In this document: piece after piece, positions 24,701 through 38,500 of the stretch
How the letters are laid out: the number at the start of each line of letters is the position of its first letter
Numbering within the stretch: the stretch's first letter is position 1
Source: Sweltsa coloradensis
Lineage: Eukaryota > Arthropoda > Insecta > Plecoptera > Chloroperlidae
Length of the DNA: 64,000 nt
Assembly (NCBI GenBank): GCA_024449915.1
Contig: JAMZAV010002033.1
Location: 62,001 to 126,000, forward strand
Direction of reading: 5' to 3'
Made by a program: the position numbers and the translations under genes
The notes under the pieces: model-generated
What the model saw: only the letters and a program-made list of their open reading frames with translations
What the model was told of the DNA's origin: nothing
The model's database searches: none

Positions 24701-27700
24701 AATTGTCAAAAAACGTTTGCGAAATAGAGCAACATAAGACTGCTTTTACTTTTATGGTGAAATACAGCCAGTTCTATTGTATTTTCGCGAAATTTGGGCA
24801 AAATCGGCAGTTTGAAATCTTGCTCGATCTCAAATCTCTCTCTAAATTCAAACGGGAATTCTCATTTTGGCCCAGTCTCGCTCGAATTTTAAAATCACTG
24901 CTCGCACAGCCCTACTAAATGGTACTACTATTAAACTTAAAAACTTGGGAAAATACTAAGACTAGATGTTAATGGAAGAATATTGATTAATCTGTAAATA
25001 AGACTTACATTGTTTGCACTATTGTACCTATTATTCTTCACTAAACCATACGATTGACCCTCCATCACAACAGATATTTTGATTTAAACTTCTAACCTCT
25101 TCGAATTGATTAATCAATTGCTTGTCAAATTGACATCAGAGATCTCTCATAATATGTATTAACCTTAAAGAAGTCTGAACTGGGTAGACAGACGACTTAC
25201 ATGATCCGTTCCCAAGGAGGCCTCAGGAAGACGTTACACATGACTTGGATGAGAACCGTGGGGGGTTCCTTGTTGCCACGGGCATACTGCATCTGTGCAA
25301 GGCGACAGAAGTGCGCCAACATGAAGTGGAGCGTACTCTTATGATGCTCAGGTAACTCGGAAACAAGGTGATTCAAACAGGTGGCACATTGTTCGTCGCT
25401 TCGAATACCTAAAACAAAGATTTTAGTCATTCAGATAAAAATGTAGGGCTACACCAAAACCTTGTCCGTGAAATTAAACAACAAATTTCATAATATGTAA
25501 TGGTTTTAAGCGGCAAAATCACTGTTTACATTAAAAACACCCTGCTAATAAACTTCGACATTGTTTTAAGCTACAAAATCAAAAATTATATTTTTACTAG
25601 ATGATGCAATGTTATGTTTTTAAGTATTACCTATAATTCAAAGATAAACATATACGTTTACATTTACTAAGCAAGTACTAGAGAGCACTTTGCCCGGGGC
25701 TAGCCTTTTTATAGTGGTTTTAGAGATGTCAATACACGGAAATGTTTATACTCTGGTAGTACACTTTCTTGCTATTGTCATAATAGGTTTGTTTGGTTTA
25801 CCTAGTGCGGTGGAGACTTGTGTAGTGTAGGTGTAGGCCTTCAAATCAAATAACACTACCACACTGGATAACCAAACGTTATTTAAGCTACACTAGACAC
25901 TAGATTTGCCCACATCGAACTGTCAAACTACTAAAACGTAATAAAACAAGTAACAACAAACAGTACTGTTGAAGGCACTAATGAGTTAAATTGATAGTAT
26001 AGGTCTACTATCAGACCATATCAGACGATGAAAAGTTATTTGGAACATAAACTTCATTACTCATTCATTAGTGCTTATCCTTTTTGAGGTTAGAGTACCC
26101 CCGTTTTAACGGATTTTATCCGTTTTTACGGACGGATATTTAGGGTGCAAAACGGATAAACGGATTTTTAGTCTTATTTACGGATATTTCGTTAATTACG
26201 TTTTTTATGCTTATTTTCGTATATTTGAATCTGCGCGGGCTAATTTTGATTGTAAACATTGAAGGCGGGGCAATAATCGATTCGACTTTCGATAGGGGGC
26301 GGAGCAAGGGCGGAGCCAAGTCCTAGACTCCTAACATTGTAGGAACTGCTTCTGCTTGCTTTTGGAGTGGGAGGAGCCATGAACAACAATGAAGATTGAA
26401 GCCTACAAAATTGTTTTCTTTCGTTTTTGTTATAAAGTTTGGATTATGTGATCATAAACGTGAAAAATAGAATTGGTATATGATTAAAATGTTATTAACA
26501 AGTTCTGCAGACTGCAATGTTATTAATAAACACAACAGATGGGCCTAGGTCAAAATTGTGATGCAACATTCCTAGGGCCTAGCCTAGGCGGCTAGGGCTA
26601 GGGGCTAGGCCTAGGCCTAAGAATTTTTTAACCAGGTCAGATTTAAAACAGATTTTCTGTAAATAAGTAACATTTTTATGCAATCTTAATTAAAGCAACC
26701 ACGGGCGTTTCTGGCTCATTTATTCTCGTCTGTGCATAGGCCTAGGCCCTAGCAACTTTTAGGTTATGATGGTAACAAATATAAACATAACATTTAGCCA
26801 TTTTCATAGTTTGATCAATGAAATTAACGTTTTTAGACTTTTCACGGATTTTTGCGGATTTTTAATGTCCTCCAACAGGATTTTTTTTTAATGTCAGTGG
26901 CAGCCCTGGAGTACCCTATGCATTTGCCCTCATCACAAAATAGTCCCACATAAATAAAATACTTAAAATCGGTTTCTAATGCGTAATATAGTAGACTATT
27001 AATTGATTTTAGGAGTTAAATCGATTGCCATTGCAAGAATGTGTCATTGATCATGTTTTAATCTGTTTCTCTTCAAATTTTTACACCTACACAACCTGCT
27101 AGAGCTAGTGTAGAAATGGTGGTACACTTTACACTACACGAAGTCAAACCGAACGGCTACACTTAACATTACACTTACGAAAACGCATTTTTTGTGAGCC
27201 TACACTAGTGTAAAGTGTAGGTTAATGTAGCAAACGAAACAAACCTGATGTGACATGCAAATGGACTCGGCTTTGCCGTTTGTTGAGGTGTTTATTACAG
27301 AATTGGGATGAAAAATATGGGTACCGGTTAGGGATGGTACGTGTACACGTGTACCGTTTTTTCGTGATCGGTAAACGTTTTTATGTAATACTATTTTTAT
27401 CCTGTGTGCGACCCGCCGAACGATGTTTTCTCGTGAGTCAATTTAAGCGCGAGCGGCGAAATAGTCTCCTATTTGAACCCCTTCTCCTATTCACCTCGGT
27501 GCGTTGAGTCATCGAAAATCGTAGTCGGCAATGAATGAACAAAGCAAGTGGCTCTAGTCGACAGTTCGACACGTCAATTCAATCGCTCTGTGCAGTGTGC
27601 GTCCGGCCACTGGCCAGCAAGCCGGACTCGGGCAGTGCACAGAGCAGCAAGCGCCACGTCAGCCGCCTGACTACTCTCCCCACCTCCCTCCCCATCCATC

Positions 27701-30700
27701 CGGCAACTCGTAAATTATACGTCTTCTCGACTTGTAGTGTTGTCTTCCGTAGGCATACTCAATAAAATTTGAATCAATAGGGACTCCGGAAGGGCTCTTT
27801 ATTACTTGGTGCTTGTGGGGGTCAATTATTATGCAGAAAACAAGTAATGTTCGTAGAATATATGTCTATCAAAACCTAAAAGTAAACACAGATATAGCGC
27901 CTGAAGATGTAAACGTGTACACGCTCTTTTGAGTAGGGTGTAAACGTTTACTGAAATACACGCTTTTTGACATCCCTAGTACCGGTACCTAGATTAGTTT
28001 CCTAAACGTTTAAACTTTTGAACTAATCACGTTTAAACGGTTAACCGCATTTTTTCAGACCGCACAAATTGATTATTTTATGCACCGTTATTCTGGCGGT
28101 CGATTTCCGCGAAGCCCGTCATGACAGCAGAGGCCGTTTACCCGCGGTTTCCCGCACTTCGCCGATGCTAGGCGATGAGCCCGCTTGCTTGTCTAGTGTC
28201 ACTCTGTCTGCAGCGGCAAGTGCGCATCGTAAGGAATAATGAAGATTGCGCAATTAACATCAATTGTAAGACGTCATAAGTAAAAGACTTGCACATTACT
28301 AAGCATGCATGGGAATTAATTCAATGGAAAAACTAGGGGACGAAACAAGGAACGAACCTAATAACGAAAAGTAAGCTTAAGGGTATTGAAAAGTTGGAAG
28401 CCCTTTTCCTCTTTAATAAGGAAGGTAAGTTTAATTCTATAAACAAATATGATTGTTGGTTGACCGCACCCCTCTCTCACCCAATATTGAGTTTAAAAGT
28501 ACTGGTCCAATATAACATAATTGAAATAGCCTACAGGTGCTCCTAAAATAGTAATTTCACATTTGCAATTTGCATATTTGTTGATCCTTGAGCATTGTGA
28601 ATGCATTGTCATCTAGAAAAGATGTTGAAAGATTTGAGTTGAAGGAATCAACAACTCTAAACCTGAAACCATAGGATGAACTGAATTTAACCTCTCTAAC
28701 CAACCAATACAAGTAAAAATGGTTTAACTACTAATCCTTAAGTATACAGCAAGCTAAAAGCTAAAAATCACAAAACAATAACCAGGCTACAAAACAAACT
28801 TTGTCAAGACCATACTTACGAGAAGCTTCTAGAAAACGGTCGTACCACTGGACCGGAATGACTTGATCGGGCAACTCTTGCAAGAATTTTCGCAGCCCAC
28901 TAGCAATAATATTTGGCTCGTATTCAGACAGATCTAAGTTGGCGAGATCTTGGTTGAACTTGTTGCGAAGCTCATTGAGCTTGTCCGGTGCGGGTGGCGA
29001 CCTGTAGAGCTTGTACAGGTCGAGAGAAGGGTCCATGCGCGCCCGAGTCTCCAGCTCTTTGACACACTTCACCACGATCTCCGGGGCGGGGCGCTCGGAG
29101 GGGTGGTACAAGGAACACAGACCCTGACTAAAGATGGGCTTGAAGCGGATGCGAGTCAGACGGTCAGAGCCCAGCGCTGGAAGACAGGACGGCAGACCAG
29201 TTGCCACGCAGGTGCGGTGAGCCACCAGACCGCAATCTGGAACAACATACACATTCACATCAGTTACAAATTTTTAATTAAAAATTAAATTAAGCTTAAA
29301 AAGAGTACAAAAGTGAGAAGTTTGGATTGTTGATTGCCATGTTGAAACACATCTCCTTTATATGTTCTATGGGCATGGCCTATTATACAAATTTTGCAGC
29401 TTCCACACAAGTTCAAATACCCTACAAACATATATCTACAAAATAAATTTATCCAAATCGTGTGTGTAGGCCTATGCTACGTAACATTAGACTGTTTAAA
29501 TACGGATGCATGTTTCGCTGTCATTTTAAGGTTTCACATTCGACAAAATTTTCACTACTGGCCAAATGCCGTCTGCGGGAGCACATATGAATATGATTAA
29601 GGTCCTGGTTCGAAGCATATGGTTTTTTCGAGGACGTGGGTTTGAATCCTGCATAAGGCATGTTTTTTTTTGTAATTGTCCTTCATCCTTATCTATCACC
29701 ACTCATCGACTCGGAAGGCCTTAGTGCATTACTACAAGACGTTAAGCAACAAAAATCAAATCAAATATCCATATAGGTATCTAATAAATTTTAAAAATAA
29801 AAATGTTAAACGACTGCTAAAACACAAATGCACATTTTGCCGTTATTTTTAAGCTTATACACTGAAACAACATTTATTACCAAACTCGGGTCAAATTAAA
29901 TAGTTTTTTAACCCATCGGCTTACCGTTAAAAATCGCTGCCCAGTGCCCCTGAAATCCATTTATTTTTTACGAAATGGGGTGCGGAGCGCACCTCAGCGA
30001 AAAATTCACTGCTCCTACAAAAATAACCCGATTTACTTGAAATAAAAACTAAAATATAGCATAAATAAACGTCTAGGGGTGTATGAACTTTCCTACGAAT
30101 TTTTCTTGGTGTCAAAATATCACATCTTCATCATATCCTTCAAATATTGCAAATTGCCGTAGCCGCCATAGCGCGCGCGCCGCCATACCGCCTACGAATG
30201 CAAACATAATCTTTCCTTCAAGCATAGACAGGCTAAAACTTGACCGAGATACGAGCCAAACACATCGTTGGATGCAGCGAAGTGCGTAGAGTACATTGAG
30301 CGCAATCTCTTGGTGATTGGACGAACCATTTTCATACAACGACCGATAATGTAGCGCGCTGTTCCAGCCCGTCGATCCGGCTGCCAGGTAAGTCGGCGGT
30401 CATTTCAAACAGCCCGGCGATTCGACCGGCGAGTAAGCCGATGGGTTAAGAGTGTAGGCCTACACTTAAGCTCGGGACGGGAACATGATAGAAATTAAAA
30501 ATCTTCTGCCTCTATAGGCCTAACAGGATTTGAACTCTGACCCTTCCTGCATTGTTGGATGAGCAAAGCGAAGACTTCAATTTCACTGACCCCCCCCCCC
30601 CCAAAAAAAAAACATTAGCTTTTCTTTTGTATTTTTGTCTGTTTGTTTGCGCTCTACCGGGCAAACGGCATACGCAATCTTAATGAAAATTGGAGGGGAC

Positions 30701-33700
30701 CTTCGAAATCTCTGAACTTAGACCGGACAGGTTTTTGGGTAGACCTACATCAAAGAAATATTTCTCATGAATATCGTACTTTTACGGTTTTTAAAGCAAT
30801 ATTTTCGTGATATTTAGCTCGCGACCGGGCAAACGGCTACTCCGATCTTGATGAATCCTAATGGAAAAGTTTGAAATCACTGGATTTAGATGTTTTAAGA
30901 TTTTGGTGACAATCAAAGAAATATACCTCATAGAAATCAGGCTTTCCCGATTTGAAATACCTACAATATTTTGTGAATTTTTTGGGCCGATTCTGACCAA
31001 ACGGATGAGGCTATAACGTTCATATTTTACATGGGCATTAAGGTAATGATGATGTCAGTGCTCCCACTGGCTGGACACCCTTAAAAAAGTAGGATTAGTA
31101 GTGTCTATAAGTAAAAAAAGTAAGCTTTTTAGTAGGCTAGCCATAAAAAAAGTGGTAGGCCCTACTATTAAAAAGTAGGCTGCACACGCAATTTTAAATT
31201 AATACAGGGATGGGATTGATGAATGATCAAATTGAGAAAAAGAAAAACGGTTATATAATAATAATAATGCTCAAGTCAGGATTCGAACCTAGAATGCTGG
31301 AACTGATGTTTACCTCACCAGCGCCCAATCGTAGGGTACGTTGGATTTGTTTGTTTACTACCTTCTATTTACTATTACTATTCTATTTTTCAGCATACAG
31401 CCAAGTAACTTTTCTAGATTCACTGAATACATGGCGGAGGGACGACAATGACAAGATATTTATGAACGATAACTATTACAACTAACTAGGTACGGTAGGC
31501 CTAATGATTATATTGGTGCAAAATAGGATACAACAGTTTACCTTTGAAAAGTGATTGTGGCTGCTGAATTTGTTGATAAATAGAGACATAAATATGTAGG
31601 TACAAAACACAGAAAAACTGTCAAAATGTCTAGTATTTTTTCTGTTTTGTACACATGTCTCTATTTATCAACAAATTCAGCAGCCACCATCACTTTTCAA
31701 AGGTAAGCTGTTGGATCCTATCTCACACCAATATACTCAAGCCGACTGGCATTCTAGCAACATAACCTACGGTAGGCCCAATGATTGTACAATTATATTT
31801 ATATATATAACCCCTTCAAAGAAAATAACTCTGTATTTTCTCAACATTTTTGTTAGGCCTAAATTATCTAAAATATTATTTATCCTCCTTTTTTAAATTA
31901 TTAATTACTGAATAGGATCGACTGAATTGGATTGACTGTAAATAAATACACAAGTAAAATATTATTTAGTTATTGACTTAGGACTAATATTGTTATTATT
32001 TGAATTTAGTAGGCTAATAGGAATAAAGTGAGACAATTCAAATTCTTAAATTAGAGATTAGGGCCAATTTAAAAATTGAATGTATGCCAATGGGCTTGAG
32101 CTGGTTTTGCTTAGCTCTCGATCAAAATAATAATTTTTTTGTGAAAACTTTAGGTCTTTGTCCTAGGTCTGTGCTGCAAATGCTACATACCCTGGCACAA
32201 GAAGCCCTGATGCAGGAGACCCCTCAGGTACTTGTTACACTTATCACAGCGTTCCAAGTTGGAGAAGCTGTGCTCCAGTAGTTTGTGACTGGAACCATCT
32301 TTCATCGCCTCCGCACCAGCCTCGTCCTTCTCTCCCAGGTGGCAGAGCTCGGCCACGCACACCAGGATGGCTTTCTGGTGGAACTCGTCCCTGATCCCCA
32401 TGTTCTGAAACACGGAACAAGCTTCCATCAGCACGAAATCATACTAGGTAGGTGTTACAAAGAGTTTGGGTTTGCAAAAATGGTAGCTAGTCAGACACTG
32501 CAATTAAAACTTTGTTAAGGCATCCTAGGCATCTTGCTATATAAATCTTTAGCGGGGAAAATACAAATTGCAAGATAAGCATTTCAATTGGGCAAGACAT
32601 TTATTTATAGATAATTAGAATTAAGACTACAGACTAATTGTAGTCAAAGCAGGGGCGGCTCGTGAGTTATCATCGTGGGGGTGCACATAATTTCGAAGTC
32701 TTATTCTGCAGGAAAACAAAGGGGTCTGGGGCGCAGCCCCAGCCGCCGGAGGCGAAAATTTTTTCAGATACGAATGGTCTGAAGTACCCGGAAAACGACT
32801 TAAGAGTATATTTTTTTGAATTTATTGGTCGGGAAAAACTCCCGTGTAATTGTTACTTATGGAAAACCATCAGTGGCGTAACTACCGCCCCCGCAGCCCC
32901 CGCGATCGCGGGGGGCCCGGGGTATGAGGGGCCCGGAACGGGATGATTATATACAGTTTTTTTGACTTATGTCAGACTTTGTCGCCACGCAATACTAAAC
33001 AAACTGGATGTCTTATTCTAAAGGATATCTATAAGTTCTTGAAAATCACTCAAAATTTCATAACTTCATCAACGAGTGATTGCACCAGCAGTGTTGGCTG
33101 ATTCACGAAGTCCCGGTTTGAATCCCGTTGAGATCGGAAATCCTGACTGAAGTTTTTTTTTCCGAGGTTTTCCTCAGTCATTAATGCTAATGCAAGGGAT
33201 TGCGTGCTCTATAGAACAGCCCTCGGGCATCCCTTTGCAATTGTCCTAGCAAAATATATCCTAGCTGTAGTTACCTGAAGAGGGACATGCATTGCACCCT
33301 TGGGCAGACTTCCCAATAAAACAACACGACTAATTACAAGATAGGCCTACTGTACGTTATCAAATTATTGAGGTGAAATTCAAACATATAACATCGTTGA
33401 GTGACTAATATATTAGTCACTCAACGATTACAGTTATTTGAACCAATTTTGTATATTAGTCACTCAACGATTACAATTATTTGAACCAATTTTGTATAAC
33501 CAAGCGTTCCAAACAATAAAATAAGCCCTGGTTAATATTTTGAGCGAATAAAAGCAAAATAGGCCTACTGATAAACCAGGTTTTTTTCGTTCATGGGTCA
33601 AAGTTCACAAAATAATCCTACCCAAAGCATTGTAAAACACATTTGGATCTTTTAATTTAACTACTTTTAATCTAGGTATAATTTGTGACGAGTGGTCACA

Positions 33701-35421
33701 TGATACATTTTTGTAATATTAAACAAATTGGTACTAAACGTCAACGGTCACATTATCAATAAAATAACAGGCCCTATTTAAAAGGAAATCAAATATGAAA
33801 TGTTCTTCCAAATATGCAAACTTTTATCGACCACATTCAAAATTTAAGTTTATTATTATATTTGGAAACATATTTTTTGGTTTCCCAACACATTGATTTT
33901 TTAGGGCCTCCTCTTGGCAATTTTGAACTGCTTGTTGAGTAAATAAAAGGTTAACATGAATAAAAAGTAATATTTCTTAGTGTTCAAAAATATCAAAAAT
34001 GAAACCGTCGTAAAGTCATCAAGTAAGTTGACCCCCCCCCCAACCCCTTGCCCACAGAGGTTCGTCACTTACACCACCTTTATTATAGAGGAGCCCAAGT
34101 GGACTACGTTCGCGGGGGGGCCCGCACTAAGTAAGTTACGCCACTGAAAACCATCCAAAATATTAATTATTATATGGTTAATTAAAATATTACATACCCG
34201 AATAATGTCCCTTCATCTCCTCCGACACGCGCCTCAAACATCACATCGTATATTTATTTTAAAATGAAGTCCATTTCTAATTTTTCGTCGAATGGTCGTT
34301 TTAAAAAACTGTTTATTTTTAGATCGCTTATTACCGAAGTCATATTATGATTTCACTTCACAGCACGATAATAATTTTAGTACTGTTTGCTCACTTCACC
34401 AACCCTGTCGCAACAACTTTCTCTAGCTACTGAGCGGATTGTATTTGTGGGGGTGAGGTGAATGAATGCTGCGCCTGCGAGCAAAAAAATAACTGGTTTT
34501 GACCCAGTCGCTTGCGCGATCTTCCAACCTTTTTCAGACGTGATTTCAAAAGATGGCCCGGGGCTCGTTCTGCCATGCCGACTGTAGAAAACGATAATAA
34601 AAATGAACTCACATTCGGAGAGCACCCTCCTGTGGCAGCACTTACCTACTGAAGAATGACTCCTGCCGAATATGCCTTGCTTTGGGCCGGCCAAAATATC
34701 CATGCAAACAATCCAACGATTTATTGGGAATATTACGAGATTTGCTTCGAACCTTAAATTTGGAATTTAGTTCGCGCAGATATTTGGGGGTGCGCGTGCA
34801 CCTGTGCACCTATACACGAGCCGCCCCTGAGTCAAAGTAATTTTGAATCAGGCTAATCTTGCTAAAAATTGTAATTCTTTATTTTAGGTGCAAGAGCAAC
34901 CCTATTCTTCATATGCACCAGTCACATCTCATGAAGTTTTATCCTAGGGACCTAGGCTAGACTTAGTGGTAAGTGGCAAAGTATAATAGGCCTACCACAA
35001 CAACAGCAACCATTGAACATAAATAATAAGGTAGTTTCCATCCCCAGAAAGTTGCCAGCTAGAGGTAGGCTATCAATCAAGAAGGCTTGATCATCTGCCA
35101 ACGCTAGCTAGCCAGCCAAAGCAGCTGGAAAGCAAGTCGCCCAGTTAGGGGCAAATATTAACAGTACACAAGTCAAAAGTTAAATTATGTAGTCAGTCGG
35201 AAGAAGATAGACTTTGCGACTCATGGCAAAATGAACAAATGTAATGACCCAGATTTGTGGGCCTATCATCAAAGTGTTCTGGGGGTGTATTCCTTCAGTG
35301 CCTAGTCCCGTACTGCCTAAAACTAAAAGGGTTTATGCTGGCACCGTACTGCACTTGCATTGCCTGTATTCCTTGATACCCATAGTCTATCGGGGCGCAT
35401 TATTTACAATGAACTTTTGTC

Positions 35422-35457
<36 letters not shown>

Positions 35458-35524
35458 CTCTGTCTGTCGTTTGTACATAAAAGTGCTAAAAGGTATCAAC
35501 TTGAATGCACAATACAATATAACA

Positions 35525-35587
<63 letters not shown>

Positions 35588-38500
35588 AGCATAGTAATAG
35601 AGTAAAATATAGTAGAAAATGTTTTATATCCTGTATGCAAAGGAGTGAGAGAGCCCTTTTTAAATAACGCACCCTAATGGAATAGGCTAGGGTGATAGGG
35701 TATCAACAAAAAGATACCTACAGTAAGGTACCCACCCAGCTGCAAATAAATCACAAATTACCACGTCCATTTAGACCCCTTTAGGCAATACAGGAACAAA
35801 AAGGTCAAACAGGCAGTGGCGCCAGAGCCGGGGGGCAGAGGGGGCACTTGCCCTCTTTGTGATATCAAGGGAAAGACTATAGTTTTGCCCCCTCTCATTA
35901 TCAAACAAGAATCTTTGAATTTTGAAGTGTTGAAGTGGCAAGATTTTGTCAACTAGCAATATGTGAATCTTCACAATTTTATAAATAATCGACGAATGCA
36001 CGCAAAAAATCTAGAAAAATGTCACCATTTGAAAACTATTAAAAATAAAAATAAAATTTGGGGCTATTTTCCCCCGGGGCCCTGAAAAGGGCCCCCCCCC
36101 AGACCCCCCTTGGGCCCCAGGAGGCATGCTATTCCCCGTACAATTATGTTTCATGGGCAATTGTACACATCTTCTTGATCTCCCCTCCCTCCCCCCCCAC
36201 CCCCCCAGAATGCGCTTGCGATGCCACTGCAAACATGTATGAAACCCTTTGTTTTAGGCAGTACGGGATTATGCACTAAGAGAACGGGAGATCTGCGAGT
36301 GTTCGAACTCACCATCAGTTTCTCGCGGTCGAGGTTGAACAGATCAGCACCCTTGATGTCTTTCGACTTGAAAACTTCGGCGTACCGGTAGAGGTTCAAT
36401 GCCGCCATCCATTCCAACACATTGGCGGAAGTCCACTCGGAGATCGGCTGGAAGGAACAATGCACTAGGGTTAACCTTGTCCTCGTATTGATTGTCCCGA
36501 CAATTAGCACTTTGTGTGCGGTGCGGCGGGTGCGGGCTGAGAGCACGCGCAACTGCCGCCAATCAAGCTTTCAGGACAACGGAGAACATAAGTTGCAATT
36601 AAAGAGCATTACTGGTATCGCCATGGTTCAATCAATGAACCGCGGGTGGGGTGGGGTCGGGGGGAGGGGGGCGAGCGAGTTTTTACCTTTTTAGCGAATT
36701 TCAATTTTAAAATTTTTATCAAAAAAACTTTTGAATTCGCAAATTTAGAAAAAACGATTAACGTTGCGTACTGTGCATAGAGATTGGGGATGTCTACCTG
36801 TGCTGGCTGGCTAGGGAGTGGTCGGTCACAGTCGCAGTCTCACCCAGCAACAAGCAAGCGGGCCAAAAATCAAACTCTTTGTTCCCCCCCGGCCGAAAAA
36901 AGGAAACGAAGCGGGGGAGCATTTGGGCCCGGGGTTGGGGGAAAGGTTCTACCAATAGCACGGACGCTTCTTGGCAGGCAAGCTGCCTGCAGGGAGAGCG
37001 AGTAGTTGCCACACACACACACACACACACACACACAGCCGCTATGACCTCAAAGTAGAACACAACCTTGTCTCTTGCATTTCAAATCTAAGCAGTGTTA
37101 CAAGTTTCTCCCCAAAATGTATTTAGTGCTCGTTTACGTGATGATGATGCGCCAACAATTGAATGCGGTATTACCGTACCGAGGTAGCGCGCTACGCTAA
37201 CGCTGGGCCAGTACACATCTCGTTATCGGCATCGAGCGACTCGGGATTTAAACTTGCCAAAACTATCACTTGATTCAAGTGCGAACCTGTTTACATGATA
37301 GCGCTGCCTCAAGACAAATGTGAAATCAATATAGGGCACTCTTTGTTTCCATGGACCACATGACTAACGAAAACGGTAGGGTGAAGAGCGAGGGGCCGGG
37401 GTGGGGGGGTCTTGCGCAAAGGAGCCACCCAACGCACTGACCTTGCACAAATTCAACTCTATCCACCCCAACATCACATTCAAAATCTAACAAAGAAAGC
37501 TATCCTTCCCCGTGACCATCGGGGGCCAGAGCTGGCACAGTACGACATACCACACACACATACTGGATTGAGTTGATCATGTTCGTCAAGTCTATAAATT
37601 GCCTTTCGTACTGGGTCATCGATTAGGCCTCAAGGTTGGGACATGAAGCAACTGGATAAAATCTAGCCTTGGGAATAAAAGCTGCTCAATGCCTATGAAT
37701 ACAGCTTTTCCATTTATCTTGCGTACAAACTGTTAGATTTCCTGTTGAGCCGAATTAGAATGCAACTCGGTGAAACAAAGGCGTGTACAAAATGAAATCG
37801 ATTTGTCTTTCGCTTTTACTTCACATTGGGGTTGTTTGAGTTGAGGCACTGCTCGCGCGAATCAGTGAAAACAAGTGAACAATGGGTGAAGCGAACACCA
37901 GCCAGCCGGCCGGCAGTCACTCAGTCAGCAGGGACAATACTAAACTGTCACCTTGGGCAAAGATCATTCAAATCCAGGTGACAATTACAATACATGGGCA
38001 GAATAGGTGATACTTCCATGTAGGGAATGTTAGGCGGGTGGCAGGTAGGCCTGGTAGGTGGTGGTAGGCACCGGTATAACGTGGATGACAGCTTTCGATA
38101 ATCACCTTAATTATTGGTCAAGTTGGTCTGGACGAGTTAAATTGCAAGAGGTAGGCCTAGCTAGGCCAAATGAACTGCACTTCAGTTTAATTACAAATTT
38201 CTAAGCAAATACGCATAATAAAAAATGAAACGCATCATAAAATAGTAGTGTTGCATTTGTTTAATGTTTTACCTAGGATATTTAATTCAATTTCATTCAA
38301 ATATTCAAACGATTTTCATGTTGACGAATAAACGGTTCGAAATGTAATCAAGCTAAAATTTCCTCCGATATGCCTTGGCCTATGGCAAGCAGTTAACCGA
38401 GACAAGATGATTGGTTCTCAGTTCCGGCATGTTGCTAGTCGAGGCAAGGCAACTTACACAAAGCGTGAGACAAGAAGATGTTAGTTAGCTTCGGCCGCGA

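Larger units (their letters stand above)
21984..25200 (-). other. PI3K intron with palindromic AAGATCTTG arrays
   Basis: A GTAAGT...TTTCAG intron of 3.2 kb. Besides the arrays listed separately, it has TIR-like ends TAGGGCTGCGAG (22242) and CACAGCCCTA (24914) without a matching target duplication. Confidence 0.85.
25409..28819 (-). other. PI3K intron (within the BH domain) holding nested DNA transposons
   Basis: A GTAAGT...TTTTAG intron of 3.4 kb. It contains the TIR element 25785-27246, the hAT-like insert 26101-26908 within it, and the element 27329-27978. Confidence 0.88.
29237..32190 (-). other. PI3K intron (within the C1 domain)
   Basis: A GTATGT...CCAG intron of 2.95 kb containing a piggyBac-type MITE, a duplicated segment at 30655-31000, SINE-like pieces and the long hairpin at 31509-31735. 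Confidence 0.85.
32650..34829. mobile_element. hAT-like element, outer (2.18 kb including the nested insert)
   Basis: Flanked by perfect 8-bp duplications AGTCAAAG (32642-32649 and 34830-34837). Ends CAGGGGCGGCTCGTG and CACGAGCCGCCCCTG are exact inverted repeats of 15 bp. Without the nested insert it is about 0.9 kb and has no recognisable transposase. Confidence 0.92.
32405..36312 (-). other. PI3K intron (within the SAM domain) with nested hAT elements
   Basis: A GTGAGT...TTTCAG intron of 3.9 kb. Holds 32650-34829, 32871-34146 and 35814-36229, plus CT and ATT microsatellites. Confidence 0.88.

Noticed and set aside
22242..24914. A transposon bounded by TAGGGCTGCGAG and CACAGCCCTA
   Set aside because: The ends are only partly alike and the flanks show no target duplication; may be two separate element pieces.
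30112..30339. Small protein gene in the GC-rich piece near 30.2 kb
   Set aside because: The frame lies inside a TTAA-flanked piggyBac-type MITE.
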